A stretch of 64,000 nt of DNA from Aricia agestis (taxonomy: Eukaryota > Arthropoda > Insecta > Lepidoptera > Lycaenidae): contig NC_056408.1 of NCBI RefSeq assembly GCF_905147365.1, positions 11,408,001 through 11,472,000 of the forward strand, given 5' to 3'. Shown here piece after piece: positions 10,711 to 21,748 of the stretch. The translations under genes and the position numbers were made by a program. Numbering within the stretch: position 1 is the stretch's first letter; the number at the start of each line of letters is the position of its first letter. Below the pieces are notes generated by a model. The model saw nothing but the letters and a program-made list of their open reading frames with translations. It did no database searches and was not told where the DNA came from.

Positions 10711-11496
10711 GACCCAATTTCACCAACCTCTGTTTGTTAAATCCTAACAAGGCATTACTTAACGGACCTTGGAAAATTAAACAGACTGTTAAAATACTTA
10801 TGTCCCACAAAATTTAACAGCGGATTAGTAAATGCAAAACGAGTGAATAAGATTCAATTCGTTCGTCCTTGTTATAAGGTGACGAAATTGCAATGTACAA
10901 GTTTAATACGACATGTTGGCTACAATGTGTCATTTTCACCTTATTCGTATAATACGTCATCTGGTAGATAATGCGACCAAATTAAAATATCACTGATCGC
11001 ATACATTTGTTACACTACAATAGTTCTTTTTAATTTACTAGGTTAATAATTATGATCTGTCAAAGCTGAAAACAAGAATCATGATACGAACTTTTATTTA
11101 AGTACTTATTTCGGTTTGGTAATTTTGATACAAGTCAGTGTATTTGCAATGTCAAGGAAAATCCTAGGGCTGAATTTTTGACAAAATGAAAATAATTAAT
11201 TATGCATAACATGAAAAATAATATGTAAGGTTCTGGCGAAACATGGCGGAAACGCTCAAATGTCAAAACAGATTATTTTATTGATATTGGATGTTGTCTT
11301 TGACAGTTGTTGTTTTGACTATTATAACGGCCTGTTATATATTTAACGGACCTCCCCAGCAGGAATTGAAATTTAACACCGTGTTAGGCGATTTGATATG
11401 ACATTAGCGTATGGTGGAACGCTCGATAGCTCTAACAGGCCGTTAACTGATTTAACAAGCCATTATTTATTTAACATTGCTTGATGAAACTGGGTC
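10711..11496. mobile_element. Harbinger-like MITE, copy 1
   Basis: This 786-bp element begins GACCCAATTTCACCAA and ends TTGATGAAACTGGGTC, which is imperfectly inverted. It is flanked on both sides by TTA (10,708-10,710 and 11,497-11,499). A TWA target and such ends are typical of PIF/Harbinger. No transposase is present. A second copy lies at 41,262-42,079. Confidence 0.8.
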
Positions 11497-11499
11497 TTA

Positions 11500-12125
11500 A
11501 CCTAAGAACTTAACATTAACGGCCCATAATTTCGACTAAACTAGATTTTGTTTTTGGTTGGGTTTAAATTAATAAAGCCTACGTCAGATCTGATCAAAAA
11601 TTAAAATCAAAGAATACAACAGGAAAAATTTCTAACAATACAAATAAACACGTTCCTATTTACTCGAGAAAAGCTAAAGATAGATATTCTATTCAGCGTC
11701 TATTGGTTTCAATTGAAACTCGGCGGAGCAGAAACTCTTGCAATATCAATTTCTTTGCAAGTGAATTGAAAACAAAAAACGACCAAGTCAGGTGTGCCAC
11801 TCTCATCTCGAAGGACCATGGTCGAACGCATCAGTAATTAGGGGACCATAATGAATATTAAGGGTTCGACCCCCTATTAGAGCCCTGTTATGCCATGGTT
11901 AGCATTGTTGATTAAACACAATCAATTTTTAATCGCTGAAATAACATGCGAGGGTGCTCGGGATATATCTGATTAAATGTCGTCAGATATATTATCTTAA
12001 TTCATTGGTTTGTGTGTGCACGTGAGTTTTTGTTGCGTAGCGAATTTATTTAAGTACTTACCTTTGGCAAAAAAACTAGTGCACATCCAAGAAATAATGG
12101 TAGAGTAGGTACCTAAAAATGATAT
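11500..12125. other. Intergenic, no gene seen
   Basis: No supported exon, RNA gene or resolved repeat boundary. Confidence 0.4.
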
Positions 12126-12337
12126 TCCATACTAATATTATAAATGCGAAAGTGTGTCCGTCTGTCTGACGTCTGTTACCTATTCACGCCCAAACCTTTG
12201 AACCGGTTTAGCTGAAATTTGGTACGGAGATACTTTGAGTCCCGGGAAAGGACAAAGGATACTTTTTATCCCGGAAAATGTACAGTTCCCGCGCGATAAA
12301 CGAATGTTGGCGCAACGGAGTTACGGGCGTCATCTAG
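12126..12337 (+). mobile_element. Non-autonomous Helitron, 'ATACTAATATTATAAATGCG' subfamily
   Basis: It starts TCCATACTAATATTATAAA and ends with CTAG at 12,334-12,337, followed by T. Copies of this subfamily lie at 16,606-16,742 (+), 42,383-42,610 (-) and 57,088-57,257 (+). Insertion without target duplication fits Helitrons. Confidence 0.72.
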
Positions 12338-12347
12338 TAAAAAATAA

Positions 12348-12984
12348 TCTATATATTAATACGTGAGCCAAAAACTTTGTATCCCTTTTGACGAAAAATG
12401 GGAAACGTAGGTGAATGAATTTTTGCACAGTTATAGTTTATATGGCGAAGGAGTGCATAGAGCTAATATTATTTCGAAATTATGCTTTTATCACACATTT
12501 TTTTAACAAATAAAACATTACACACACTACAACACACACACTAGGAAAAATGACAGATTTTTGAGTGACAAGCCTATACATACGAATTATACTCTTTTAT
12601 TTATGGTTGAAGTCTGTTGACAACAAAGTGACAAGATGACATTTTAAACTTTCGCGTTGCATTATAATTAAACTTTTTAATCGGGACTTAACTTAAATAA
12701 GTCGCGTTAAGTCCCGATTAAAAAGTTTAATAATAACAAAGTGACAAATTGAAAATGGATTATAGTTTTTTTTTATTGAATCTTACATAGACTTAATATA
12801 TACTGGAATCTTAGATACTATTAGACAATTTGGCTTATACGGCCAGTCTGAGATCAGCTGAATTCCGGAGACAAGAGTTGAAAAAAATATGATAAAGTCA
12901 ATATTTTTTTCAAAAATATAGGTAGTAGGTAGTCCTAATGTCGTTGAAAGTTAGGTCGAATTTCGACCATTGGGCGATCTCTAG
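12348..12984 (+). mobile_element. Non-autonomous Helitron, 'TATATATTAATACGTGAG' subfamily
   Basis: It begins TCTATATATTAATACGTGAG and ends GGGCGATCTCTAG, followed by T, at 12,984. A second copy lies in opposite orientation at 17,956-18,424. Relative to that copy, this one carries an extra 100-bp hairpin insertion at 12,635-12,734. Confidence 0.72.
12635..12734. repeat. 100-bp hairpin insertion with 13-bp direct repeats
   Basis: The direct repeat AACAAAGTGACAA flanks the insert at 12,622-12,634 and 12,735-12,747; the sister Helitron copy at 18 kb lacks it. Inside, 12,667-12,692 and 12,706-12,731 form a perfect 26-bp stem containing TTAATCGGGACTTAAC, with a 13-nt loop. The 13-bp duplication is more like retroposition than cut-and-paste transposition. 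Confidence 0.75.
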
Positions 12985-13620
12985 TATAACTTATTGCCCA
13001 CAAAAGTATTGTTTGCAATATAATATAGGTACTCACATAGGAAGAAAATAACGTATAATTAAGATATTACGAATCTTCATTTGGTAGCGTATACAATAAA
13101 GGCGGGGTCCTGATTTCCTACTCCACATCATGAGCATCATTAAATAAGATGTATCACTCAAGCTCCCTATTGTTGGCATTATGCCTCATACTCGTACAAT
13201 AACCACATTTAGGAAATGATCGAACCTCTCACGCATTTGTTCACTTTAACGACAGGCAGCATGCGAGCAATGTTTTGTCTTACCTTTAAACTTTGGAACA
13301 CACGTTACAGTTTATCTCGTTATGAGACTGGATAAACTAATGCTTTGATCTCTATTTGCTAGGCTAACTTGCAACAAAGTTTTTACATCGATGATCGAAG
13401 ACCACTCGTCGTTAGAGACGGATACAAACGATAGATAAATTGCTAATGTGTTGTAGCCGCTGTGGCTCTTATGCCGCGGCCGCACATGCGTCTATCGTAC
13501 GAAGCTTCGTGCTATGAGACATTGGACGTTACGTTGGACCATTGGACAGTACACGCAGATCATCCAATGGTACCGTTTTAAGTACGAAGCACTACGCAGG
13601 TGCGGCCCGGGCATTAGGGC
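12985..13620. repeat. Intergenic with a MITE at about 13,466-13,620
   Basis: At 13,466-13,620 the ends are imperfectly inverted (ATGCCGCGGCCGCACATGCG facing GCAGGTGCGGCCCGGGCAT), with ACGAAGC words just inside each. The preceding 480 bp shows nothing recognisable. Confidence 0.5.
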
Positions 13621-13648
13621 TACGATAGAGTATTGATAAGGTAGAGAT

Positions 13649-13852
13649 CAGCGGGGCTAAAATGGTCACATTTAGCAATTCCTCTCAATCAATTCGAAAT
13701 GAATTGTCAAAACTGTCAAACTGACAAATGTCAAATCAGTACAAAAATACAGAAATGAATTGCAAGCAGAGTTGCATTTTGCGATTCTAGAAAAATGAAT
13801 CATATTATGATTCATATCATGATTCTTCAAAGCGACCATTTTAGCCCCGCTG
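13649..13852. mobile_element. MITE 'CAGCGGGGCTAAAATGG', copy 1
   Basis: The terminal inverted repeat starts CAGCGGGGCTAAAATGGTC and is mirrored by GACCATTTTAGCCCCGCTG. It is about 204 bp long, with no coding capacity. A second copy at 35,604-35,816 has the same ends and body with small indels. Confidence 0.75.
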
Positions 13853-15398
13853 TCCTTTTGTGTTTCTGTATCCAGCAAATAACCAATCGACATAAATACA
13901 ATAAGGAGGGAATCAATACAAAAGTGAAAACATTTCAGAAGGCCAGCGGCAATAAAACGTAGGTACAGATTTTGTGATAAGAATTTTTTAAAATTCCTGA
14001 TTACCTGAGTAGTAGTATATTGGGCTTTTCAAAGGCGAAATTATGTCATAACTCATAAGTTAAATCATGCCACGTATCATGAAGCTGTACGGCTTGGCGT
14101 AATGAACCATGAACACGGCCGTTAATGGCGAATCAGCCGGACGCGAAATCACGCGCCACAAGGTTCGCTCGCGACAGTTGCTCGATGGACATTTCCGGAT
14201 GTCGCTAAATCCTTTACATTTTTTTACCGGCCAATAGAAACCTTACTTCCTATTTATCAAGTGGACAAGGGGGAATAACCGTACAGATTGATCGGTGTTA
14301 TGATGACTTGTCGAATCTGTTACATAATATAAGCAGAAATAGAAGTTTAGAAGACAAGCCGAGGTGACAGATTGACTAAGGAAATCAGTCACTTGCTCCA
14401 ATAATCTGGAAGTATTTCTATTTTCTATTCTTTAGCATTTTACTATGGTCATGCTAAGCCCGTTCTTTAAAAGTCTAAGGCCCTAAGGAACTGGCATAAC
14501 TACATTAAGTTATGTTACTACTATGGCACTACATTAAGAAGCATAATTAATGTTTGCTTACGCATAACACAGAATGGCTATTTACAATCCCCGCGTTCCA
14601 CTTAGCGTTAAAAACAATCAAAACGATCAAAATACCTAGGGGGAATTTTAAGCGTTTTGGTCGTAACTTGTTGGAGTCCAAAAATATACGGTACTAGTAT
14701 TACTCATATACTTAAGTCATACAACAAAATACCATCAATGAAACACGATACAGGTATATTCATAACAATCTGGCCACCATGATACGAGGCTATCGAGTTG
14801 CATACTAATTATAAAAATCGTGATTCACCCTTGCCCGAAGGTGAGGTTTCTCTCTTCCGGGGTCGCTCCGGCAGTATGGTGCGGATTCGGAACTCCTACA
14901 AGCTCCCATAACAATATCCCGTGATTATAGGAAGAAACCTTATGTAATCATAATTTATATTGCACACCCGCTCGCGTAATGTGGAAACAAAATATTCGTT
15001 TGGTCGAATATCGGAAATTTAGGCCTCTTTAAAATATTTACACGTTCCTGTTGGATAAATAAATATTAATATGCTTTACCTATTTAAATACTGCACGTTG
15101 TTGTTTAGAAAATTCACTTACTAGACACAAATGAAAACTCGCCATTTATACACCAAACTTGCCTATTTCTTCTACTTTTCAAAAACGGAGGCTATACTTC
15201 GGCCAAAGGAACTAAAATGTAAAATTTTGGTAGAGATCATTCCCACATCCGTTATCCGACACACAAGTGATTAATTGATAACTTTTATAATATTCTACAT
15301 AATATTATATTCTCATTACTCATACAAGAGCGACTTCTTTGACTTTGATATGGAAGACATATTATTTATACCTTCCAACTGTATCCTTACTTTTCCAG
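13853..15398. other. Sequence upstream of the rough homeobox exon
   Basis: This would be the end of a large intron of the rough-like gene. I found no upstream coding exon with ATG and a donor that I can support, and no resolved repeat. Confidence 0.4.
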
Positions 15399-18300
15399 TC
15401 GCTCGAAGGCGTCGGAAAGAGAGCAGACCACGGCGGCAGCGCACCACGTTCTCCGCTCACCAGACGCTGCGGCTCGAGCTGGAGTACGCGAGAGGGGAGT
15501 ACGTAGCTAGAGCGAGAAGGTGCGGAAAACTGCTTTATTATTCTCTGATTGCTCGTTCAAGACAACTCATTAAGACCTAGGTTAGTTTTTTTTTAATCTA
15601 TGGACGCTTCACACCACGTCAGTCTGGCCCCCTGAAGGACTTGTGTTACAGGTACCAGACAACGGATATACAGTGTGTAACAAAAATAAGTGATAATACT
15701 TTAGGGTGTGTACGTGTTCCTTGTAGAGAGTTAACTGTGAAAGTAGCAGTTCAGAAAGACGAAAAAAAAATTTCACTTTTGTATGGGCAAGGGCCCGAGC
15801 GTCACGAGTTTCCCCATACAAAAGTGAAAAAAATTGTTGGTCTTTCAGCGCTGCTACTTTCACAGTGAACTCTCTACAAGGAACAGATACACACCCTAAA
15901 GTATTAAGTATCACTTATTTTTGTTACACCCTGTATATTTAATACTTTTTTTACTATACATATTATATTTAAGTTGAATCGAATACTGTGGCGTGGAGTG
16001 TACAACAAGCTAAATGTGTCGACACCATGTAGCAGTGCCGAATTTATATTTTTTATGAGTGTAGGCAACTTTATTTCCGCCGCCCCATGTACGAAATCTA
16101 CCGGCCCCCTATGGACGCTGCCACTCCTAGGCCGCGGCCTATTTATAAATCCGCGCCTACTCTGTGGGCGTCGCATGGAGCTTTGCCTAGGCAAATTATT
16201 TAGGAAAAAAGCACCAATATGCAGATTAAAGACAAATTAAGACCAAGCAAAGCTCGGAGCGAAGTCACCGTTTTCCGCCTCCGTCGAGGAGAAAAATAGT
16301 ATTCGCACCATGGGCAGTAAATAAGAAAGCCTCAGATCACATATTGAAATGTTAGCCGAGGTCAACAACATCTGAGACATTTCTTAATATTTTCCTGCCC
16401 TAAGTGCGTAATGTACTATTCTCATTTCTTACAGATGTGAACTAGCTACGGCTCTGTCACTGAGCGAAACCCAAGTTAAAATATGGTTCCAAAACAGACG
16501 AGCAAAAGACAAACGGATCGAAAAGGCGCATCTCGACCAGCAGTATAGGTAAATATCTTGAAGTTTCTATGAGAAAAATCCAAAAAAGGTGTCGTCGTAT
16601 CGGGATCCATACTAATACTATAAATGCGAAAGTGTGTCTGTCTGTCTGTTACCTCTTAACGCCCAAACCGCTAAACCGATTTTAACCGACCGCGATAAAT
16701 GATCAATTTTGGCATTAATTTTAAGTTGCGTTCGTCATCTAGTTATAACCTAATAATAAACTGTTTGTTCGTTAGCGATTGCTGCATTTTAAATTTATCT
16801 AATACGACAAGTGATATTACTTGTTGGCGGCAACGAGGTAATTTTCATTTTTCACGATATTTCTTTGCTAGGTATTATCTAATATAATCATTTGACCATA
16901 TTACAATGGTGGACCGTCTGGACTCGATCAATATCCACGTCCTCACAGAAAATAACATCGTTAAAGCGACGCCTTGATAATTTGGCGATATCGATTTTTC
17001 TCAGCAGTGACTAAAGCTAAGAAATTTAAGTTCATTTTCAGTATTCATCATGACTTTGTCTTTGAATTACCCATAGCATAACACGATTGGTCAACTTTTA
17101 TAACACAGAATAATGAAACAATACCTCTGTAAAAAAAGGGACTCCTATTTTGCCAACAGAGTGTGATTTAAGCTTCCAAAATTTGTACATAAATTGGTTC
17201 AACCATACACTTTAGTTTGCCCATAGCTTAGGTATATTAAATGTATTTATGGTTTTTAAATAACGCGACAAAAACTATTTTGTCGCTTACGCCCTTTCCA
17301 TTTTTTGCTGTTCCATTGCTCGTTTTCTCTCATAGAAAACAAGCAGTCTAAAACATATCCAACACGGTTTTTTACTTTAACGCGGCGTCACCTTAAACCA
17401 CAGTTGTGTTTAGGGCAATTAGGGTAGGGTATGGAGGCCTACCGCCTAAGGTTTTTAAGAGGATACACCACACCAGGGGCGAGAGAATCTGAAAATAGGT
17501 ATTTGAAAATGTATTGCTATTTCACCAATCTCAAGTCTCCCACCGCAGAGCGCGATAGAGACAACACGACAAAAGTTCTAATAAAAGAACAGAAAATCTT
17601 CGATTCGTTGTCCGCTGATTCCTTCTCCAAAAGAGGAGAAGCTTTAAGAAGAAGCTTTAAGAATTAAAGCAAGGCTTGAGCTGTGTTCCTATGTTTTATT
17701 TTTTTTTGTATATTCTAGCCAGTTTTGTTTTCTGGGTGTTTGAACACAGAGGAAAATCTGGCCATTTTTTTGGGTTTTTGGACGTTCTTATCATTTTTAA
17801 TAATAAAATTATGAAAAAAAGAAAACATAGGGACATGCTAATAGTGGCCATAGATATTCAGGAAAAAAATCATAACTCTACCGGCATTATCCAGGGAGGA
17901 AACAGGGGACAGCGTTTGTATGGAAAAACGGCGGTGTGGACTCCTCTTAAGGACACTAGAGATCGCCTAATCGAAATTCGACCTTACTTGCAACGACATT
18001 AGGACTGCTACCTATATTTTGTAAAAAATATTGACTTCATCATAGTTTTTTTCAACTCTTATCTCTGGGACTCAGCTGATCTCAGACTTGCATTCTAATA
18101 CCTAATATATAAAATTAAATAAAAAAAACAATCCATTTTTAATTTGTCAACTTGTTGTCAACAGACTTTAACCATAAATAAAAGAGTATAATTCGTATGT
18201 ATAGGCTTGTCACTCAAAAATCTGTCATTTTTCCTAGTAGTAGTGTCGTAGTGTGTGTAACGTTTTATTTGTTAAAAATGTATATGATAAAAGCATAATT

Positions 18301-18732
18301 TTAAAATAATATATGCACTCCTTCACCATATAAACTATAACTGTGCGAAATTTCATGCACCTACGTTTCCCCATTTTTCGTAAAAAGGGTTACAAAGTTT
18401 TTCTCTCACGTATTAATATATAGATTATAGATAGATGCCTTATGATTTTTAAGAGCAGGAAAGCAACTCACAACTTCAGATATTACACATATATTTCCTC
18501 TGGCGTTACAACTGTCCACAGTTGGCGGCTATCGTTTTAAGTCAGGTGATCTGTCTGATATCCTTGTCATCATAAAAAACCAAATACCTTTCCACTGTAT
18601 TCTAAATGCTTATTTCTTTACAGACAACTAGCGGCAGCAACAGGCTTCTTCCCACCCATGCTGAGCTCAACTCCGTACGGGACAGCGTGTCCATGCTTAC
18701 CGGACCAACCGCAACCAGATATAAACAAGTAG
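15399..18732 (+). CDS. ro: Homeobox protein rough, last three coding exons (partial)
   Basis: Exons 15,399-15,519, 16,435-16,548 and 18,624-18,732 join in frame through GT-AG introns. They encode an arginine-rich lead-in, a complete homeodomain (RRQRTTFSAHQTL to IWFQNRRAKDKR) and a short C-terminal tail of about 40 residues ending at TAG 18,730-18,732. The helix-3 signature WFQNRRAKDKRIEKA, continuing into a DQ-YR motif and a GF motif, is diagnostic of rough. In Drosophila, rough is a nuclear transcription factor that patterns photoreceptors in the developing eye. The homeodomain has Gln at position 50. One intron splits the homeodomain after ARAR. The first half is GC-rich, unlike its surroundings. 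The exons encoding the N-terminus were not found upstream, so this is partial at the 5' side. Introns hold a SINE, MITEs and Helitrons. Confidence 0.9.
15596..15985 (-). mobile_element. SINE fragment, split by a MITE
   Basis: The minus-strand SINE tail, containing the complement of GGACGCTTCACACCACGTC, matches the SINE at 4,249-4,511 and is interrupted at 15,671. It resumes at about 15,934 with the same TATATTTAATACTTTT sequence as the 4.3-kb copy. The tRNA-like head is missing. It lies in the rough intron. Confidence 0.65.
15671..15933. mobile_element. Mariner/Tc1-like MITE in the SINE
   Basis: The element starts CAGTGTGTAACAAAAATAAG and ends CTTATTTTTGTTACACCCTG, flanked by TA on both sides, as expected for Tc1/mariner targets. 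Inner arms containing GTGAAAGTAGCAG make most of it palindromic. A decayed relative lies at 19,036-19,267. Confidence 0.75.
16606..16742 (+). mobile_element. Short non-autonomous Helitron
   Basis: It begins TCCATACTAATACTATAAA and ends CTAG at 16,739-16,742. It is internally deleted relative to the copy at 12,126-12,337. It sits in the rough intron just after the second exon. Confidence 0.65.
17400..17955 (+). repeat. Dispersed repeat, copy 1
   Basis: The stretch from TTTAAGAGGATACACC to GGTGTGGACTCCTCTTA matches, in opposite orientation, 55,480-55,970, with many substitutions and indels. Two apparent open frames of 78 and 108 codons (17,431-18,002) fall within it and are not conserved in the second copy. 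I regard it as non-coding. Confidence 0.65.
17956..18424 (-). mobile_element. Non-autonomous Helitron, second copy
   Basis: Reverse-complement copy of 12,348-12,984: the 5' TC is at 18,423-18,424 and CTAG at 17,956-17,959. It lacks the 100-bp hairpin insert and so serves as the empty-site control. It lies in the rough intron. Confidence 0.7.
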
Positions 18733-19035
18733 TTATTTTTATTGTGCTAATTTTGTTTTATTATATAAGCTACGCTTATAAATTGGTATCTCCTACTCCT
18801 CCTACATTTCTTCTGATTAATTTCGTTGCGGGTCCCAAGACAGATTTAGCTTGTCCCTCGGGCATCCCTGAGATCATATCAAAGGGTTTTCGTGGTTGGT
18901 TACCACTGTTGATCCTGGCGACACAGGAGTTGCAGTGGTGGGAATGTGTGGTGGGCCTTTTGCCCGTTTAAAAAATAAAAGAAAAAAGCTACGCCTAACA
19001 GTAATACGATGTGGAATCATGTACCTACTAAAGAA

Positions 19036-19267
19036 GGTGTAATAAAAATAAGTGATAATACTGTAGGGTGTGTATGGGTCCTAATCCCTATAGCTATAAA
19101 ATAGCTGTTGTGTGTTGAAAGCGCTGTGAAAGTAGCAGCGCTGTAAGAACTTTTGTTTGGGAAAATACTATTTCAGCGCTGCTACTCTCACAGTGAATTA
19201 TTATATATAATTATTTTATAAATGATACATACACACCCTACATTATTATCACTTAATTTTTTTAACC
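19036..19267. repeat. Decayed copy of the 15.7-kb MITE
   Basis: It has ends close to GGTGTAATAAAAATAAGTGA and TCACTTAATTTTTTTAACCC. Inside are GTGAAAGTAGCAGCGCTGT words, as at 15,671-15,933. The body has diverged. Confidence 0.6.
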
Positions 19268-19337
19268 CAATAGCAAGTTAAGTTAAACCAGTTAAGAACG
19301 TGTATACGCCATATCGTCTATGCATACTACGGAGGTC

Positions 19338-19830
19338 AGTACCTCCATTATACAAGTACGTTGGACTTATGATACCCTTTGAAATGACTGCTGTTTTTTG
19401 TGCCTATTTTAAGCGGAATAAGCGCCCCCAATGCGGGGGAAGAGAACTAAATTTGACGTAACCACAACCAATAACAACAGTTGTCATCACTAGTATTAGT
19501 TCCAATTACTCTCACTACTGCTATCAGCGCCAATATAGCGATTTTCAAACGACATATTTACGTCAGATTTAGTTCTCTTCCCCCTCATTGGGGGCGCTGA
19601 TTCCGCTTCAAATAGGCACAAAAAACAGGTGGGTAACCCTTAGGGGGGCTGCACCAACTTACTTTAACATTAACCATAACAATAAGTCAAATGAACTGTC
19701 AAATCCCTAGTAAAAATCCATAATGGACGCCATATTTGACGATAACCCTAACTTTAACTACGCCTCTGGTGCAACCCAGCCTAAGTCCAGCGTACTTGTA
19801 TAATGGAGGTCAGTAATACAACGGTATGAC
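19338..19830. repeat. Fold-back MITE with a second MITE nested in one arm
   Basis: Outer inverted ends are ACCTCCATTATACAAGTACG at 19,352 and CGTACTTGTATAATGGAGGT near 19,790-19,811. The arms also share AGAGAACTAAATTTGACGT and its counterpart GACGTCAGATTTAGTTCTCT-type words. At about 19,645-19,785 a smaller element with ends GGCTGCACCAA and TTGGTGCA-like GGTGCAACCCAGCC interrupts the right arm. The outer word recurs at 25,290 and 36,946. Confidence 0.6.
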
Positions 19831-20020
19831 AGTTTCGCAATCATGGTTATCCACGATGAGCCAATGTGGTGAAACTTTTAAGTCTTTCGAGAATCGTCGT
19901 TTTCTATAAATATCTGGGTTATATCCACAGATAATGATGATTTTCGAGTGACATTTGCGACTTGGTACAACCACGTCGCTAATGACATTACCATTATAAG
20001 TTATTGTAAATAATGAACTG

Positions 20021-20189
20021 GGGCCTCACTCCCCAAAACTGATATCGATTTCGATTTTCGATTTCAACGGTTTTTGACACTTTAGACATCCAAAATAGCG
20101 CTTTTTTAGATGTCTAAAGCATGACTAAAGTGTCAAAAACCGTTGAAATCGAAAGTCGAAATCGATATCAGTTTCGGGAGTAAGGCACC
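20021..20189. repeat. Palindromic MITE
   Basis: Arms of about 70 bp carry CTGATATCGATTTCGATTTT and CAACGGTTTTTGACACTTTA, with their complements after a short centre containing AGATGTCTAAAGCATGACT. Confidence 0.7.
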
Positions 20190-20301
20190 TGATTCTTTAA
20201 AGCAAAATTCCATCAATAATAATTGCAGATTGGTAAACTGTATATTATGAACTTGTAAATAATCTAGTCAATGTTGCCAGCTTCTTATATTAAGAGAGTT
20301 G

Positions 20302-20336
20302 AATAAAAAACGTAAATAAATCCCCATAGTTTTATT
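20302..20336. terminator. Convergent poly(A) signals
   Basis: AATAAA occurs on the plus strand at 20,302-20,307 and about 20,315, and on the minus strand at 20,331-20,336. They lie downstream of rough (plus) and of the minus-strand hnRNP gene respectively. This would make the two transcripts converge and possibly overlap. The distances from the stop codons (about 1.6 and 1.4 kb) are long, so use of these signals is inferred. Confidence 0.4.
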
Positions 20337-21748
20337 TAGTCAATCCACTTACCATGGCCTTTTCGACGATGGCTCGTCCAAGTGTAGAAGAGTCCATGGA
20401 AAATAGTATTACTTTAATTCATCACACAAATACTAAAATCTAACATAAGAATAAAAATGTTTACACCGTAACATAACTTAAATAGTCCATATTTTTGTAA
20501 CATGAAAATAAAATTGAATATGCATATTATGCAATCAAGTAATAGGCCTAAATGATACAATGATACAATAATCGTAATGTAAAATAGTGACAATCGACAT
20601 TTACACTTCATTAACATTGGAATGTAAAACAACAGGTAAAAGTTAAGCCAAAAGTGACTGATACACAGCTTTTACAATAGAATCTCGAATTACTTTAAAG
20701 TTTAAACCGTTAAAACCGTGCTGACATAACAATATGTAAAAACTGTGAGTGTGTTACACAATAATGTTGCTAGTGCCTAAACAGTAAGTTGAGAACAAAC
20801 CTTATACTGATATAATATATAACAGACTGAGTGGTAGTCCGCTGGCCCTCACTAGCTAGATCTCCTGGCCTACCTTCTACTCTATCTGCCTGCCTAGCTT
20901 CGACTAAGCGACTTGTCACCTAAGCATTAAAAAATTACTTATATTAACGTTGTTCACTTGTTTGTTATGGGAAGCAATAATGTTAAAGAAGTCTGAGTAA
21001 GATTGAGTAGCCTATGAAATGTGTACAGTGTAACCTGGCTAAAATACATTTTTCCCTTGGCCTACACTTGGTATACATAATGTGAAGCTTTTTATTATAT
21101 AGGGGGAACTTAATATAAGCAAATAAATCAATAAGGCGGCGGAGCCTCGCGTCTAAGTACAAAATTAAAATTATTTTAATGTTTCATAAAAGTGTGTAAT
21201 TATATATTTAAACATAAAAAAGAGATTCTTAGTAAGTCAGATAATATTATAACATATTTAAACGCAGTTACCAAGACAAGCGATAGTCACGGCAATGGAA
21301 CTATAAAAATTTTGAGACAGTACTTTTTCTGGATCTGTATAATAATAATGTTCTATTGATATTATTATTTTGCACAGCAAAATGTGCCTTAATTTTTTTT
21401 ATTGCCAATTTTTTTGCTAAAGTTACCGAAGAAAGTTTTTACGATAGTTTAATCAGGTTGTTTTTTGTGTTGTAAAAGTTTTTTTATAGTGTAAATTATG
21501 TACTTAGTAAAATGATATCAACAAACTTTACTCATGCTACTCAACAATACTACTATAATAATTTCATCCTATAAAAATCTTTTTATTGTTTCTTATTTAC
21601 ATGTTAATTTATATCACAGATATGAGTATTTTGTCCCTAAGCTAATGTTAAGTGTAAGGTGTTTAAAAACTTAAAAGAAAAGCTCAGGACGGAAAATTGT
21701 AGTACTTAAATAAATATAAGAAGAAATACTTACAAGACATTAGGTGTT

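Noticed and set aside
15275..15580. Single-exon protein covering the homeobox half
   Set aside because: The frame reads through a good acceptor (15,398) and donor (15,520). The spliced rough model completes the homeodomain; this frame does not.
17431..18002. Two small genes of 78 and 108 codons
   Set aside because: They lie in a dispersed repeat whose other copy (55.5 kb) does not keep the frames.
12348..18424. One large transposon with inverted ends around the first two rough homeobox exons
   Set aside because: The two inverted blocks are independent Helitron copies, each with its own 5' TC and 3' CTAG end.
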